From positions 1,054,001-1,118,000 of the forward strand of contig NC_079516.1 in NCBI RefSeq assembly GCF_000801105.2: a stretch of DNA of 64,000 bases. Reading direction: 5' to 3'. The notes below the pieces were generated by a model. That model had not been told where the DNA came from. It was given only the letters and a program-made list of their open reading frames with translations, and did not search any database. The DNA comes from Raphanus sativus. Its lineage: Eukaryota > Streptophyta > Magnoliopsida > Brassicales > Brassicaceae. The number at the start of each line of letters is the position of its first letter. Within the stretch, counting starts at the first letter, position 1. The position numbers and the translations under genes were made by a program. Shown here piece after piece: positions 20,364 through 38,138 of this stretch.

Positions 20364-22344
20364 TCATATATATAATGCCTGAGTTTTCTCTAGCAGCCAC
20401 GTCAGATTATTTTAAATGATTGTGGGCCCTATGTCGGTTTGGTTTGGTTTGTTCTGGTCATTAAGTTTTCACGTTTGGTTTGATTATTTTGGCCATATAA
20501 TCTTCGTTGGTTTGGTTAAACTGAACTCTGCGTTTTGTCTTTTAGAAATTAGATTTTCATTGTTATCATTGTTATCGTTCTTAGACTCATTGCCTTCTCC
20601 GTCTTCCCTATTCTTTCGCTGAAAACGCAATTGCTTCTTCTCTCAACTTTTAATCTTCCATATCATTCAACGTATCCTTCATAATTTCACCACTAAATGC
20701 TATTTTCATTTTACCCAATAACGATGACCACCTCTTCGTTTCCTGTATGTCTAACCTATAGGTTGGAGAGGCTTGAGAGTACGATGAATTTTCGTGACCA
20801 CTCCGAGTAAATCTTTATCAAGTGTAGTAAGATTCTTCGAAGATGCCTGCTTCTGACGCTGTTGTTGCGCCTTTGACAGTTCGACGCTCTCCGCCAAGGT
20901 TGTTCCTCATGGCATCTAGAGAATCTGATATGGTAGGATTTGTTGTGGGTTTGATGGTTTATCCTTGACTAATACGGTGCTAGAAGAGAAGATTAGGTCT
21001 CTTTCTCTCTTTCTTTATGTCTCTTTGATGTATTTGATGGTATATGCTCTCTTGATTAGTGTATTTGAAGGTGCTGAATCAACTTTGGTTATGGCATATG
21101 GTATGTGTGCAAGTACTATTGTGATGTTAGCAATGGTTCCAAAAGGTGGACATATTGTGTAAACTACAGACTGTGAGACAAGGATGTTCATTGAGACGTT
21201 TCTTTCCAAAATGAGAGTCACTGTAAGAATATCCCAATCAAGGTTTCATCACGTTCTTTAATTTGTTTACTTATGATTCGAGCAACGATCAACCGTTTTT
21301 TATGTTTGTGTGTTTTTCAGGTGACTCTGAATGGCTCTACTGATATCACTGAGCTTCAAGCTGTAGTCAATAACCATGAGGTCATATAGTAGAACACATA
21401 GTAAGTTTTATATTTGCTTAAAACTTAATAAGTTTTTTTTTTGTTTTAAAGCTTTTATAAAGTTCTCTTTAGGATTTTCGAGTTGGAAAACAATATATGA
21501 ATTATGGGTGTGTTATGTTCTCCAGGTTTCTATGTTCTTTACAGAGTCCCCAACAAATTCTTTTCTTCGATGTGTGGACATCAAGTTAGTTTCAGAAATA
21601 TACAAGAAAGGAACTCTTGGAGGCCACAATGAAGTACGTAAATAAGAATTTATAACCATGTCAAGAATATTGTAATAGTGTTTTGATCAAGTCTTCGAAG
21701 TTCAATGTTTATAAGATCACATCTTTACCTATCTCCAGAATTTCAACTTCAAAGAGACACCAAGTGTTGAAGTGCAAGGCGGGGAAGCATCCACTTCCGC
21801 TTCTGCCAGCTACACGGCAACAGCTGCGGTGAAAGAAGGTGGACACAACCATCAGCGTGAGTGAGAATCTGAAAACAACAAAAACGTCAACCGAACTCTG
21901 CTTCCGTCTCTTTAGCAATTTTAATATTACTCTGCATTTCCTCTTTCGCGTATTGGAATTTTTCCACTTGCTGTAGCTTAAAAAAGAAAAAAAATTCGGC
22001 AGTGTACCTCTTCGGAGGATAACACATTCTCAATTTTGATAGTTTTAAAAGGTTGACGTTATATTTTCTACCGTCGTTAACAATATCAAACCCCTTTTTA
22101 CATGATCACTAGCGGAACAAAACATACTGCATTTACATATAGGTCCACTTCGTGTTCCTATTCTTCAGTTCCATTTAAATTAAAAGGATCTCAGTCCTTA
22201 CCCATGAACACTAATAAGATTACCAAAAATTTTACAATCTACACATCTCTTTACCCTTCTTCTACAGTACACCTCCATCTAGATATTCAACAACAACTCA
22301 ATAATTTTAAATATCCCCGCGCTTGCGCGGGGTTCCGCCCCTAG
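20364..22344 (+). mobile_element. Complete Helitron, 1,981 bp, non-autonomous
   Basis: Begins TCATATATATAATGCCTGAG and ends with the hairpin CCCCGCGC-TT-GCGCGGGG (22,315-22,332), TTCCGCCC and CTAG. The flanks are AAACTAAA on the left and TATTAAAAATTAG on the right. Joined, they restore the ~345 bp repeat sequence exactly, so insertion was between A and T without target duplication, as Helitrons do. No Rep/helicase is encoded. The interior has exon-like pieces in the plus direction, listed separately. Confidence 0.93.
20844..21864 (+). other. Exon-like gene fragments inside the Helitron
   Basis: Several short open stretches end or begin at plausible splice sites. One starts MPASDAVVAPLTVRRSPPRL (20,844) and runs to a GGTAGGATTTG donor. 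Another reads VTLNGSTDITELQAVVNNHE (about 21,321). Another contains FLRCVDIKLVSEIYKKGTL (about 21,561). The last contains KETPSVEVQGGEAS and ends HNHQRE-stop (about 21,864). They look like captured exons and introns of one or more host genes; Helitrons commonly do this. I do not recognise the source gene, and whether the pieces are still spliced together is unknown. Confidence 0.4.
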
Positions 22345-25300
22345 TATTAAAAATTAGAATGATTCCTATATATAATGAAAGACAGTTTATAATACATTAA
22401 TTCAAATGTCGAATATGGTTTGAAATTTTTCAACAAAAGTGAAGAGTATAAACTTCAGTATATAGAGCATTACCGAAAACTCAATATTTTGAAGGGGCTT
22501 AACCCACATATTTTGAAATTTTTTCAAAAGTATGAAAATCTGGTTTTAGTGTATAGTTTCATCGAACTCTAACATAAGATGATGGTCAAACAGTTTAGGA
22601 CCTCTGTTGTCTTCGTTTCTCTAGTTAATGATAATTTTATAATGCTAATTCCATTGATCTAGGTAGTATACGAAATTTTACTAAACTAAATATCAAAAAT
22701 TTGAATGATTAATATATACCATGAAAGATTGTTTAGAATACATTAATTCAAAAGTCGAATATAGTATAAACTTCAGTATATAGAGCATTTACCGAAAACA
22801 CATTATTTTATAAGAGATTAACCCACGGATTTTGGAAAATTTTCAAAATTTTGAAAATATTGTTTTAGTATATAGTTTCATCGAGTACTAACATAGGATG
22901 ATGGTCAAAGAGTTTAGAACCTCTGTTGTCTCCGATTCTGTAGATAATAAAGATTTTATAATGTTAACTCCAGTAATATAGGAAGTATATGAAATTTTAG
23001 AAAAATAAAATATTAGAATGATTCCTATATAAAATGAAAGATAGTTTCAAATACATTAATTCAAACGTAGAGTGTGGTTGAAATTTTAACCTAGAGTGAA
23101 GAGTATACACTTCAGTATAAAGAGCATTTACCGAAAACTCATTATTTTAGAAGGGGTTAACCCACAGATTTTGAAATTTTTTTAAAATATGAAAATCTGA
23201 TTTTAGTGTATAGTTTCATCGAGAAGTGAAATAAGATGATGGTCAAAGAGGTTTAGAACTTTTTGTTGTCTTCGTTTCTCTTGATAGTGAAGATTTTATA
23301 ATGGTAATTCCACTAATCTAGGCATTATATGAAATTTTAGTAAACGAAATATTAAAATTAGAATGATTCCTATATACCATGAAAGAGACTTTAGACTACA
23401 TTAATTCAAATGTAGAATTTGGTTTGAAATTTCTTAAACAAAAGTAAAGAGTATAAACTTCAAGTATATAGAGCATTTGCCGAAAACTCATTATTTTATA
23501 AGGGGTTAACCCACGAATTTTGGAAAATTTTCGAAAATATGAAAATCTGGTTTCGTTGTATAGTTTCATCGAGAACTGAAATAAGATGATGGTTAAAGAG
23601 GTTTAGAACTTTTGTTGTCTCCGTTTCTCTAGATAATGAAGATTTTATAATGATAATTTCACTAATTTGTGCAGTATATGAAATTTTATTAAACGAAATA
23701 TTAAAAATTAGAATGATTCTTATATACCATGAAAGAGACTTTAGACTACATTAATTCAAATGTAGTATGTGGGTTGAAAATTTCTAAATAAAAGTAAAGA
23801 GTATAAACTTCAGTATATATAGAATTTTCCGAAAACTCATTATTTTAGAAAGGGTTAATCTACGGATTTTGGAATATTTTCAAAAATATGAAAATCAGGT
23901 TTTAGTGTATAGTTCCATCAAGCACTAACGTAAGATGATGTTCAAAGAGTTTAGAACCTCTGTTGTCTTCGTTTCTCTCGATAATGAAGATTTTATAATG
24001 CTAATTCTACTAATCTAGTTAGTAAAATTTTAGTTAAATTTTTTTTTTAAAAAATAGAATGATTCATATATAAAATGAAAGATAGTTTAGAATACATTAA
24101 TTCAAAAGTATAATGTGGTTTGAAATTTTTAAACAAAAGTGAAGAATATAAACTTCAGTATATGGAGCATTGACTGAAAACTCATTATTTTAGAAGGGGT
24201 TAATCCACGGATTTTGGAAAAATTTCAAAAATATGAAAATCTGGTTTTAGTGTATAGTTTCATCGAGCACTGACATAAAATGATGATCAAAGAGTTTAGA
24301 ACCTTTGTAGTTTCCGTTTCTCTAGATAATGAAGATTTTGTAATGGTAATTCCACTAATTTAGGCAATATATGAAATTTTACCAAACTAAATATTAAAAA
24401 AATAAAATGATTCCTATATACCATGAAAGATAATTTAGAATACATTAATTCAAATGTCGAATGTGGTTTGAATTTTTTTAAACAAAATTAAAAAGTATAA
24501 ACTTAAGTATGTAGAGCATTTACCGAAAATCCATTATTTTAGAAGGGGTTAAACCCATGGATTTGGAAAATTTTCAAAAATATGAAAATATTGTTTTAGT
24601 GTATAGTTTCATCGAGTACTAACATAAGATGATGGTCAAAGAGTTTAGAACCTCTGCTGTCTTTGATTCTGTAGATAATGAAGATTTTATAATGTTAATT
24701 CCAGTAATCTAGGCAGTCTATGCAATTTTAGTAAATTAAAATATTAGAATGATTCCTATATTCAATGAAAGATAGTTTCGAATACATTAATTCAAACGTA
24801 GAATGTGGTTTGAAATTTTTAACATAAAGTGAAGAGTATACACTTCAGTATAAAGGGCATTTACCAAAAACTCATTATTTTAGAAGGAGTTAACCCACAA
24901 ATTTTGGAAAATATTTAAAATATGAAAAACTGATTTTAGTGTATAGTTTCATCGAGAAGTGAAATAAGATGATGGTCAAAGAGGTTTAGAACTTTTGTTG
25001 TCTCCGTTTCTCTAGATAATGAAGATTTTATAATGGCAATTCCACTAATCTATGCAGTATATGAAATTTTAGTAAACGAAATATTAATATTAGAATGATT
25101 CCTATATAGCATGAAAGAGACTTAGACTACATTAATTCAAATGTAGAATTTGGTTTGAAATTTTTTAAATAAAAGTAAAGAGTATAAACTTCAATATATA
25201 GATCATTTACCGAAAACTCATTATTTTAGAAGAGGTTAACCCACGAATTTTGGAAAATTTTCGAAAATATGAAAATCTGGTTTTTTTGTATAGTTTCATC

Positions 25301-25730
25301 AAGAACTGAAATAAGATGATGGTCAAAGAGGTTTAGAACTTTTGTTGTCTCCGTTTCTCTAGAAAATGAAGATTTTATAATGGTAATTCCATTAATCTGG
25401 GCAGTATATAAAATTTTAGTAAACGAAATATTAAAAAATTAGATTGATTCCTATATACCATGAAAGAGACTTTAGACTACATTAATTCAAATGTAGAATG
25501 TAGGTTGAAAATTTCTAAATAAAAGTAAAGAGTATAAACTTCAGTATATAGAGAATTTACCGAAAACTAATTATTTTAGAAAGGGTTAACACACGGATTT
25601 TGGAAAATTTTCAAAAATATGAAAATCATGTTTTAGTGTATAGTTCCATCAAGCACTAACGTAAGATGATGTTCAAAGAGTTTGAAACATCTGTTGTCTT
25701 TGTTTCTCTAGATAATGAATATTTTATAAT
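22345..25730 (+). repeat. Tandem ~345 bp repeat array, right block
   Basis: About ten units with TTAACCCA-type phase marks near 22,500, 22,818, 23,158, 23,508, 23,858, 24,200, 24,549, 24,892, 25,236 and 25,583. Spacing is 318-350 bases. Four consecutive units starting near 22,811 are most similar to the units about 1,730 bases further right, a higher-order repeat of five monomers. The right end is covered by a MITE at 25,731. Confidence 0.92.
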
Positions 25731-26178
25731 AGCATCTCCAATGTACACCTCTATATTTTCCTTTAAATAGAGATCTCTATTATAGAGGTGGATTTGGTCT
25801 AATGTACGCCTCTATAATAGAGTTCCTCTATTTTAGAGAAAAATATAGAATTTTTTTATTTTTTATTCTATATTTAAAGATAAAAATAGCATATCTCTAT
25901 ATTTTTCTCTATAAATAGAGGAACTCTATTATAGAAGCATACATAGGAGCAAATCCATTTCTATAATAGAGTTCTTCTATTTTCGAGAAAAATATAAAAA
26001 AATTCTATTTTTTATTCTATATTTAAAGATGAAATTAGCATATCTCTATATTTTTCTATATAAATAGAGAAACTCTATTATAGAGGCATACATATGAGCA
26101 AATCCATCTCTATAATAATTTTTTTCTATTTTAGAGAAAAATATAAAAATTAAAATAGAGATGGGTTGGAGATGGTGT
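25731..26178. mobile_element. MITE with CTCCAA ends and internal duplication
   Basis: The left end is AGCATCTCCAATG and the right end reads AACACCATCTCCAACCC on the minus strand. This kind of terminus (GCATCTCCAA) is common in crucifer MITEs. The body is built of CTCTATTATAGAG-type palindromes. About 149 bases (from 25,863 and from 26,012) are tandemly duplicated inside. It marks the right boundary of the ~345 bp array. Confidence 0.75.
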
Positions 26179-27370
26179 TAGTAGACAACATAGGCTAGCT
26201 AGTTCTTTCCATTGCAATATTTAATTAAAACTACCTATATCATAAAGTTCTAATTTATAGCTCACTAAATCATAAATACTTAGTTGTTGTACATCTTTAG
26301 AATTTTCGTCGTTAATTTCTACCATTTTGTTGCCTATTGTTAATGCTCTCTTTTTGTTTCTAGATCGTGTCTTAGATATCTACCTTTTCATAGCTCTTTT
26401 TTTCAAAGCCATTTTCAAAGCTCTTGACTAAGTTTGTTGCCACTTGTTAGTGTGGTGGAAATACCAGTTAGTCAGCATGTTTCTAGATTTTTTTTCTCTG
26501 ATCTCTCTATCTTCTTGTGTCAATAACTGTTGGCTAAATTTGTTGCCACATTTAACATGCAATGGACTCTCAAATCAAGTTGATTCTTCTGTTTTAGCAT
26601 ATCTTCAATTTTAACCAATTTTAATCTGAAGATCGTATCTCTCTATTGTTTTCAGTTTCTTCTATTTGCTAAAAGATACAAAATCCAGATGATTCTTTTA
26701 TGGTTTTTCTTCCTTCACTAGTCTTACTCTCAATATTTTCAATCTGAAAATTGTAATTCTTACTCTTTTATCAAATGGATTTGGTTTAATCCAAATGGAG
26801 TGAAAATCATTCGACTTAATGATTGAGATGAGCGTTTAAATTTTAACTATCTTGGGATGAAATAAGTAAAGTTTGAGCTTTCTAGTTTGAAAGTGTTTTA
26901 GCAAATGTTACATTGTGGTTTTGGTTGAAAAGTTTCAGCTGGTTTAAAGTTGATGAAGATGGAGAAAACAGGTTGAGAGTTCCGGTGAATCAGAGGGAAA
27001 TGCTTCAGAAGTACCTAAGATGCCATACAGTGACAGAGCGTTTGGTGTTCATGTGGGAATGCACAAGTTACCTACCAGCGGTGGCAAAAATCATCGGAGA
27101 TAGAGGTGAAAAGACACTGGCGTCAGTACACAATCACAGCGGCATAAGAGACGTTATATGTATTGTTAAATCTTTAGTGGTCGATGTAAATTTGAGCTTT
27201 TATTGGGGCATGTACTACTTTTAACTGCCGCCCAAACATAACAAAGAGCATTGATTAAAATGTCAAACAAAGTTTCTGATAAACTTAAAAACACTATGAA
27301 AAGATGAGAGTATCACTTTTCCGAGTCTGAATTCGATTGACAACTTAAAATATTAGAAAGGATGGATCTT
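26179..27370. other. Intergenic DNA with one exon-like open frame
   Basis: A frame open from the TTG at 26,913 to the stop at 27,222 follows a good acceptor (AAAAGTTTCAG at about 26,936). After it the sequence reads WFKVDEDGENRLRVPVNQRE and later FMWECTSYLPAVAKIIGDRG. Composition looks coding-like, but I do not recognise it and it has no ATG start. It may be the last exon of a lost gene. The rest is the 3' flank of CDC48A. Confidence 0.35.
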
Positions 27371-30373
<3,003 letters not shown>

Positions 30374-31249
30374 GATTGAATCGAGATTGAGCGATAGAGA
30401 AGAGTTTTCGCTGGAAAGTTGAGAGCTTTAGGGTTATCTGAGAGAGGAGATTGGGTTTGTGATTGTGAGAATGGGATCTGAGAGAGTAGAGAGATCGTCG
30501 CAGATTATATCTCCATTGTTTCTTGTTGGAAAAGATAGAACTTAATTTTTTTTCTTTTTTTTTTTCTTTTTTTTCTAATCTTTCTAGAATATCACAACCG
30601 ACCCCTATTGTTTCCTTTTTTCTCGAACCTGTACCCTAATTATGTTCTTTACGAACAACTACAAATTTTATAAGAGGAACAATTCACCTTCTAATATTTT
30701 TAGTTTTTTGTCTAGTTATAAAATTAGTTTGATGAATTATAAAAATTAGATATAAAAAATAGACAAAATTATGAATTTGCACCAAAAATTATCGTTTGAT
30801 TATATATATTCAAACAATTTTAACTGATTTAGAACGGATGAAAAATATTTGAATTGTATTAATCTGATGTTGAAGAATATTGTTTTGGCTGTAACCAATT
30901 TGCTGTCTATACGGACTTCTAGAACAATCCACAAGAACATAAGGTGCTTAACCACAAACGTAAGACTATGATTGTTTTCTCTTTTCTATCCATGATTGTT
31001 TTCTCTTCTCTTTACTTGAGATACTTTGACACATACTTTATACACACGAAAGCATCAGTTTTGGAACAAAACTCCCGAGTCCTGATAAGCTATATAACAT
31101 ATCTTGGCTTACAATAATATAAACATCAAACTATAACATTTTAGCATCTTTCAAAATCTTCATTTATAAATATGTATGAATATGAGCTAGATCCTGATCT
31201 CCACTGTGAGACTTCTCTTCCTGTAACAAGAGATTTGACTCTTTCGCAA
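30374..31249. other. Intergenic: CDC48A promoter and PCRK1 3' flank
   Basis: Holds the CDC48A leader (AT-rich with CT runs near 30,550-30,600) and the 3' flank of the kinase gene. Nothing else is seen. Confidence 0.5.
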
Positions 31250-33329
31250 TCAACAAGCTCTTACTGTCTTTGGGTTCCATAACTTACCAAACCAACCTCC
31301 TCCTCCACCATTGTTCCCTCCCACGTCTCTAGAAGCCTCTAAACTCTTCAAGGGAACTAGCTTCGGAGGGCTAGTACCACTCCCTGAAGGCGCTTCCACA
31401 ATCTTGTTCACCATCTCCAACACTTCACTCATCTTGGGACGTGCCTTTGGGTTCCTAACCAAACATCTGTTGGCCACAACTGATAGCTTCTGCACAGCTT
31501 TAAGAGTGTACTTCCCTTCAAGTCTTGGGTCTATTATGAGCTTGAACTTCTTTGTGTCTGATAGATAAGGTCTCACCCATTCAAGAAGCTTCTGCTCTCC
31601 ATTAGGTCTGTTCCTGTCAACTGGTCGCCTCCCTGTGATAAGCTCGTAGATGAACACTCCATAACCCCACACATCGCTTTTTGATGTGAGACGGCCTGTT
31701 TTAATGTATTCGGGAGCTGCATAACCCATTGTGCCTACAACCTAACAAAAGGAAAGTAACAAGTTACAAAAACACAGTGTTTAAGAAATTGCGGTTGGTA
31801 GCAACTAGGAAGATTATTTGAGGTATAGATATAGTTTAAGCTGTTGTTCAAAAAAATATATAGTTTAAGGGTTAACAAATTATTGATTTAGTTTACATAA
31901 AATTATTTTGATGAATTATAAAACTTATATATAATTAAACTAGACAAATAAATGAATTTACACTAACATTGTTGTTTAGCTTCTAAACCAGTTTAGATGG
32001 ATTTAAACTAATTTTAATCAATTTAAAACGGTTTAAATCAATCTGAGTTGCATAAATCGGATTTAAAGAAAATTGTTTCGGATATATTTAGGCGATATTT
32101 AGAACATTGCAAATACATAAATGTTAATCAAATTTAAAGAAGTGAATGCAGAACTTACATCAGTAGTAACATGAGTCAGTCCTTCAGATGGACCTAAACG
32201 AGCCAGACCAAAGTCAGAGAGCTTTGCTTTCCAGTTCTCATCTAAAAGAATGTTCGAGGACTTAAAGTCTCTGAATATTATCTGTAACACAACATAGATC
32301 AAAGTCATCAGATCAGTTCAAGTGATAGTGTAGCAGAGAGTCATGACATTTACCTGAAACTCCATTTGTTCATGCAGGTATGCTAAACCACGAGCTGCAT
32401 CTTGCGCGATTCCCAACCTTAGATCCCAAGTAAGGACTGTGAGTGAGCGAGGGGATAAGTGGAACTCAACACTTCGGTTTGGCATGTATTCATAAACCAA
32501 AAGCCGTTGGATCCCACGCTCATCATCCTCTGCACAGTAACCAAGCAACTTCACCAAGTTTGAATGCTCGACCACACCAAGAAAATTCACTTCCGTGACC
32601 CATTCCTTATGCCCCTGCAAGAAAATCAAGAAAATGAGATAATAGAACATTAGACATATATGTTGTGACGGACCAAATGCACGTTCTAAGTTCTACTAGA
32701 GCCTTCAACTAGTATGATATTGTCCGCTTTAGGATTAAGCTTTCACGGTTGGTTCTCGAGAAAACTTAAAGTCTTCGTAGTTCATACTAATTAGAGTTGG
32801 ACCATATTAATATATATTAAGTTGTCTTCGGTCTAATATTCGATGTGAGACTTAGATTGATTCTTCGGTCTAATATTTGATATGAGACTTAGATTGCGTA
32901 TTTATCATAACAGTAGAGAGCATGAGAACAAGACTAGAGACTTGCCTGCAACCCTCTTTTACCGAGCTGCTTAACCGCAACTTCGATTTTGATAGTCGGA
33001 TCTTCCAAGTCCCTCACTGTCCCCCTGAAGACACAACCGAACCCGCCTTCACCAATCATAACAGAACGGCTGAAGTTCTTTGTTGCAGCCTTGAGATCAG
33101 TAACGCTGAACTCTCTGAGATTACTCGCTCTGGTAGACATCGTTGTAGGGTACGAGTTCTTCCTCCCCATGGACGACTCCGTGCTCGTACCAGAGGCGTC
33201 TCGGGAGTTGAAATCTGAACCGCTTCGGTTTATGTCGCGGTCGGAGAAGTTAGAGGTCAATGAGACAGACTTAGGTGTCTTGCTGTGTTCGTCTTTGTTG
33301 TCACCACTAGAGAACATGAAACACTTCAT
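31250..33329 (-). CDS. PCRK1: Receptor-like cytoplasmic kinase, PCRK1 type
   Basis: A receptor-like cytoplasmic kinase of subfamily VII; the Arabidopsis counterpart acts in pattern-triggered immunity below immune receptors. Four exons on the minus strand: 32,946-33,329, 32,354-32,614, 32,159-32,281, 31,250-31,741. They give 419 residues; Arabidopsis has 418. After a Ser-rich N-terminus come the glycine loop [12 protein letters not shown], the VAIK-type lysine in [10 protein letters not shown], the catalytic loop [15 protein letters not shown] in SDFGLARLG and the activation segment end MGYAAPEY. The tail contains [25 protein letters not shown] at 33,329 is taken as the start because it matches the family. 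Intron 1 begins with GC, not GT (CAG then GCAAGT). The catalytic loop has Phe in place of the usual His before Arg-Asp. A leader intron probably lies at about 33,370-33,545. Confidence 0.93.
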
Positions 33330-35267
33330 TGTCGAGAGGAGATGGTACCAACGCAGGTTTCTCCACTGCAGAGAGACATGAACAGAACTCTGGTTAAGCT
33401 CGTTATCAAACAAAGTTAAAGCCTTTGAGCAGACCCAGGTCCTTTAACAGAGTAAATGTTAGATCTTGAAGCTAGGAGAAATCAAATTTCTAAAATTAGT
33501 TACTTTACTCTAAAACCTAAGCCAGAAGAGGATTCGAACTTACCTTTGAAGTTTACTTTGTACACAGAAAGATCGAAACTTTATCAGAAGAAGATGAAGT
33601 TTAACGTCAGAAGGGAGAGATGATGATGGAGAGAGTCAGAGAGATCGTGGGTTTTGCAAGGAGATGTGAAGAGTGTTTTTAAGAAGAGAAGCTAGGAAGA
33701 AAGAGAAAGTGAAGACGACGTCACACGGCAAGAACAAAAAGTCTTTGCAGATAGTAGCCAAGTCAGCAAAAGGAAGAAATTTTTATTGGACAGGAGAGAA
33801 TAAAATGATTGTAATTGTCTATTATTTATTTAAAAAAAAAAAGAATTGTGGAAAAACGTTTTTCTTCCTTTGACATTTTCAAAGGTAAGGTTGTTTGAAA
33901 AAGTAGCTAACAAACAAGTGAATCTGATCATTTCCCTTTGTATTTATGATTTTATTATGTAGTAAATTGTGGTTATGCTAGTTGTTAGGTTTTAAAGTAA
34001 CTTCGATAATATTAAAGTAGCATTACTTTAGCTTATATTTCAACATCGTTGTTGCATCAACGTTTGATTTCAGGTATGTACTTGTAATAGAATCAATCAT
34101 AAATTCATAATAGACGATGGTGAAAGAACTACAACACATATTCTAAACCACAATGTATATGATTAATTAATGACAAAAGACTAAACATGTTGGAGCTTTC
34201 GTAAAGGACTGAATATATGTTTTGCAAGAAATTGCACGCTATGAAATTTAAATGCAAAAACATATTCTTATTTTATCATAGTTTATATAATAGATTATCA
34301 TGAGATTTGAAGTGGGGAAGTTAGTGAAAGGGAACCTGGGAGTCACCAAGGAGATTTTCCCAAATCTTCCTGGAACCTTGATTACACAAACTTAATGACA
34401 AAGTTCAACATTTTCACACACACAAAAATGCTCTATAAATTAAAAGAAATCCTCGGTTTCGATTTCCGATTGATCTAACGATTTCTTAAAGTTGATTTGG
34501 TAAATTGTACCACTTGTTGAGCAACCTTAAACCTTGGTAACTTAACTTATTTTCTAGTACCATAACATTTGTCGTGTTGCTTACTTGCTTACACTAAGTT
34601 TGAATATTGTATTGATACAGCTTTACCTCAAAAATATCGCAACTTCACGAACCAGTAGATGAAAAACAGTTTCTAGAAAGAAAAAGAATGTGGTGTTCAA
34701 AGAAAGAAAAGAAAAAGAATGTATAAAAGTCAAAGTTATTGGATACTCAAAAGGTCAAAGTAAACAGACTTTAGCAAGTCAGATTGGTCCAACTCCTTAC
34801 CCTACGTAATGAGAAAATCCCAAACTAGACAAAGCTTGTCCTATCCAATTATCCCCATCACTCATTCTAAATATTCTATAGAGTTTGTTCTATGCACCGA
34901 CCTAAAATAGGTTCTACGAACTTTGCTTACCGTATACAGTAGTATCTAATAGAAGTTATAGAACTCGTTAACCAAGACAACTTGAAGTCGAATGAAAGAT
35001 ACAAGTTATGAAATGGTCTTCTTAACTACAATAACAAAAGGTTATAGAATGTGGACTAAGTCATATGATTATTGTAGAAAATAAACTGGAATTGGGTTCA
35101 GAAGTTATTTCCATTTTAAACTTGAAAATATGTGAAACACTTCACAAATAGTTTTTGCATTAGAAAAACAGTACATGTTTAGATCAAAGCCTCGAGATGT
35201 GATAAAATCAACAATACTAATGTTTACTAGGGATAACATAATAGTATGGTTGGAGAGAGTTTCAGCT
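33330..35267. other. Intergenic: PCRK1 leader and promoter, ADK1 3' flank
   Basis: The first ~300 bases hold the kinase 5' leader, apparently with an intron (GGTAAGTTCGAATCC on the minus strand near 33,543). The remaining ~1.6 kb is AT-rich with no recognisable gene or element. Confidence 0.5.
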
Positions 35268-37587
<2,320 letters not shown>

Positions 37588-38138
37588 ACATAGAAAAGCC
37601 TTTGCATAAGAAAATCTCCCACCTATTGCTATATTCACCTCCAAATACTATAATACAGTAAAAAAATGCTCCAATCCATTGTTATATCCACCTCTATAAT
37701 AGAGGAATGCTATTTTTTCTTCTATAAATAGAGAAAAAATAGTATTCCTCTATTATAGAGACATACTTTTTTTTATTTCAAAAAAATCCTTTAATTTTCA
37801 AACTTTTATAATTATAGCAAAAACAATTATTTTATAAGAAAATACAGTTTTTATAAACATAAAATGACACTTTTTATTTATCTAACAATCTTTTTAGTAA
37901 ATTTTTTGTTTAATCAAAGTTAAAACTATATGAAAATCTTATAAAATTAAAATTGAATAGGGTTGATTTGCAACTTTCAAAAATAAAAGGTACTTGTTGT
38001 AAAATAAAAATAGAATCTTTTGAGAATATTCATTTTTAGAGGTAAAAATAGAGGAATACAGTGGAGAGAAACACATTTCTATTTTAAAGTTTCTCTATTT
38101 TAGAGATAGAAATAGGGAAATACATTGGAGATGGTCTA
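37588..38138. mobile_element. MITE-like element, CTCTATTATAGAG family
   Basis: The right end reads AGACCATCTCCAATGTATTT on the minus strand. A related motif GCTCCAATCC occurs at about 37,670. The interior has the same palindromes as the MITE at 25,731. The 10-base string AGAGTTTGCA occurs directly at both sides (37,578-37,587 and 38,139-38,148), a possible 9-10 base target duplication. The leftmost ~75 bases (37,588-37,665) do not mirror the right end, so the true left boundary is unsure. Confidence 0.6.

Noticed and set aside
19460..25730. CRISPR-like array
   Set aside because: Units are whole ~345 bp tandem repeats without unique spacers, in a plant nuclear genome.
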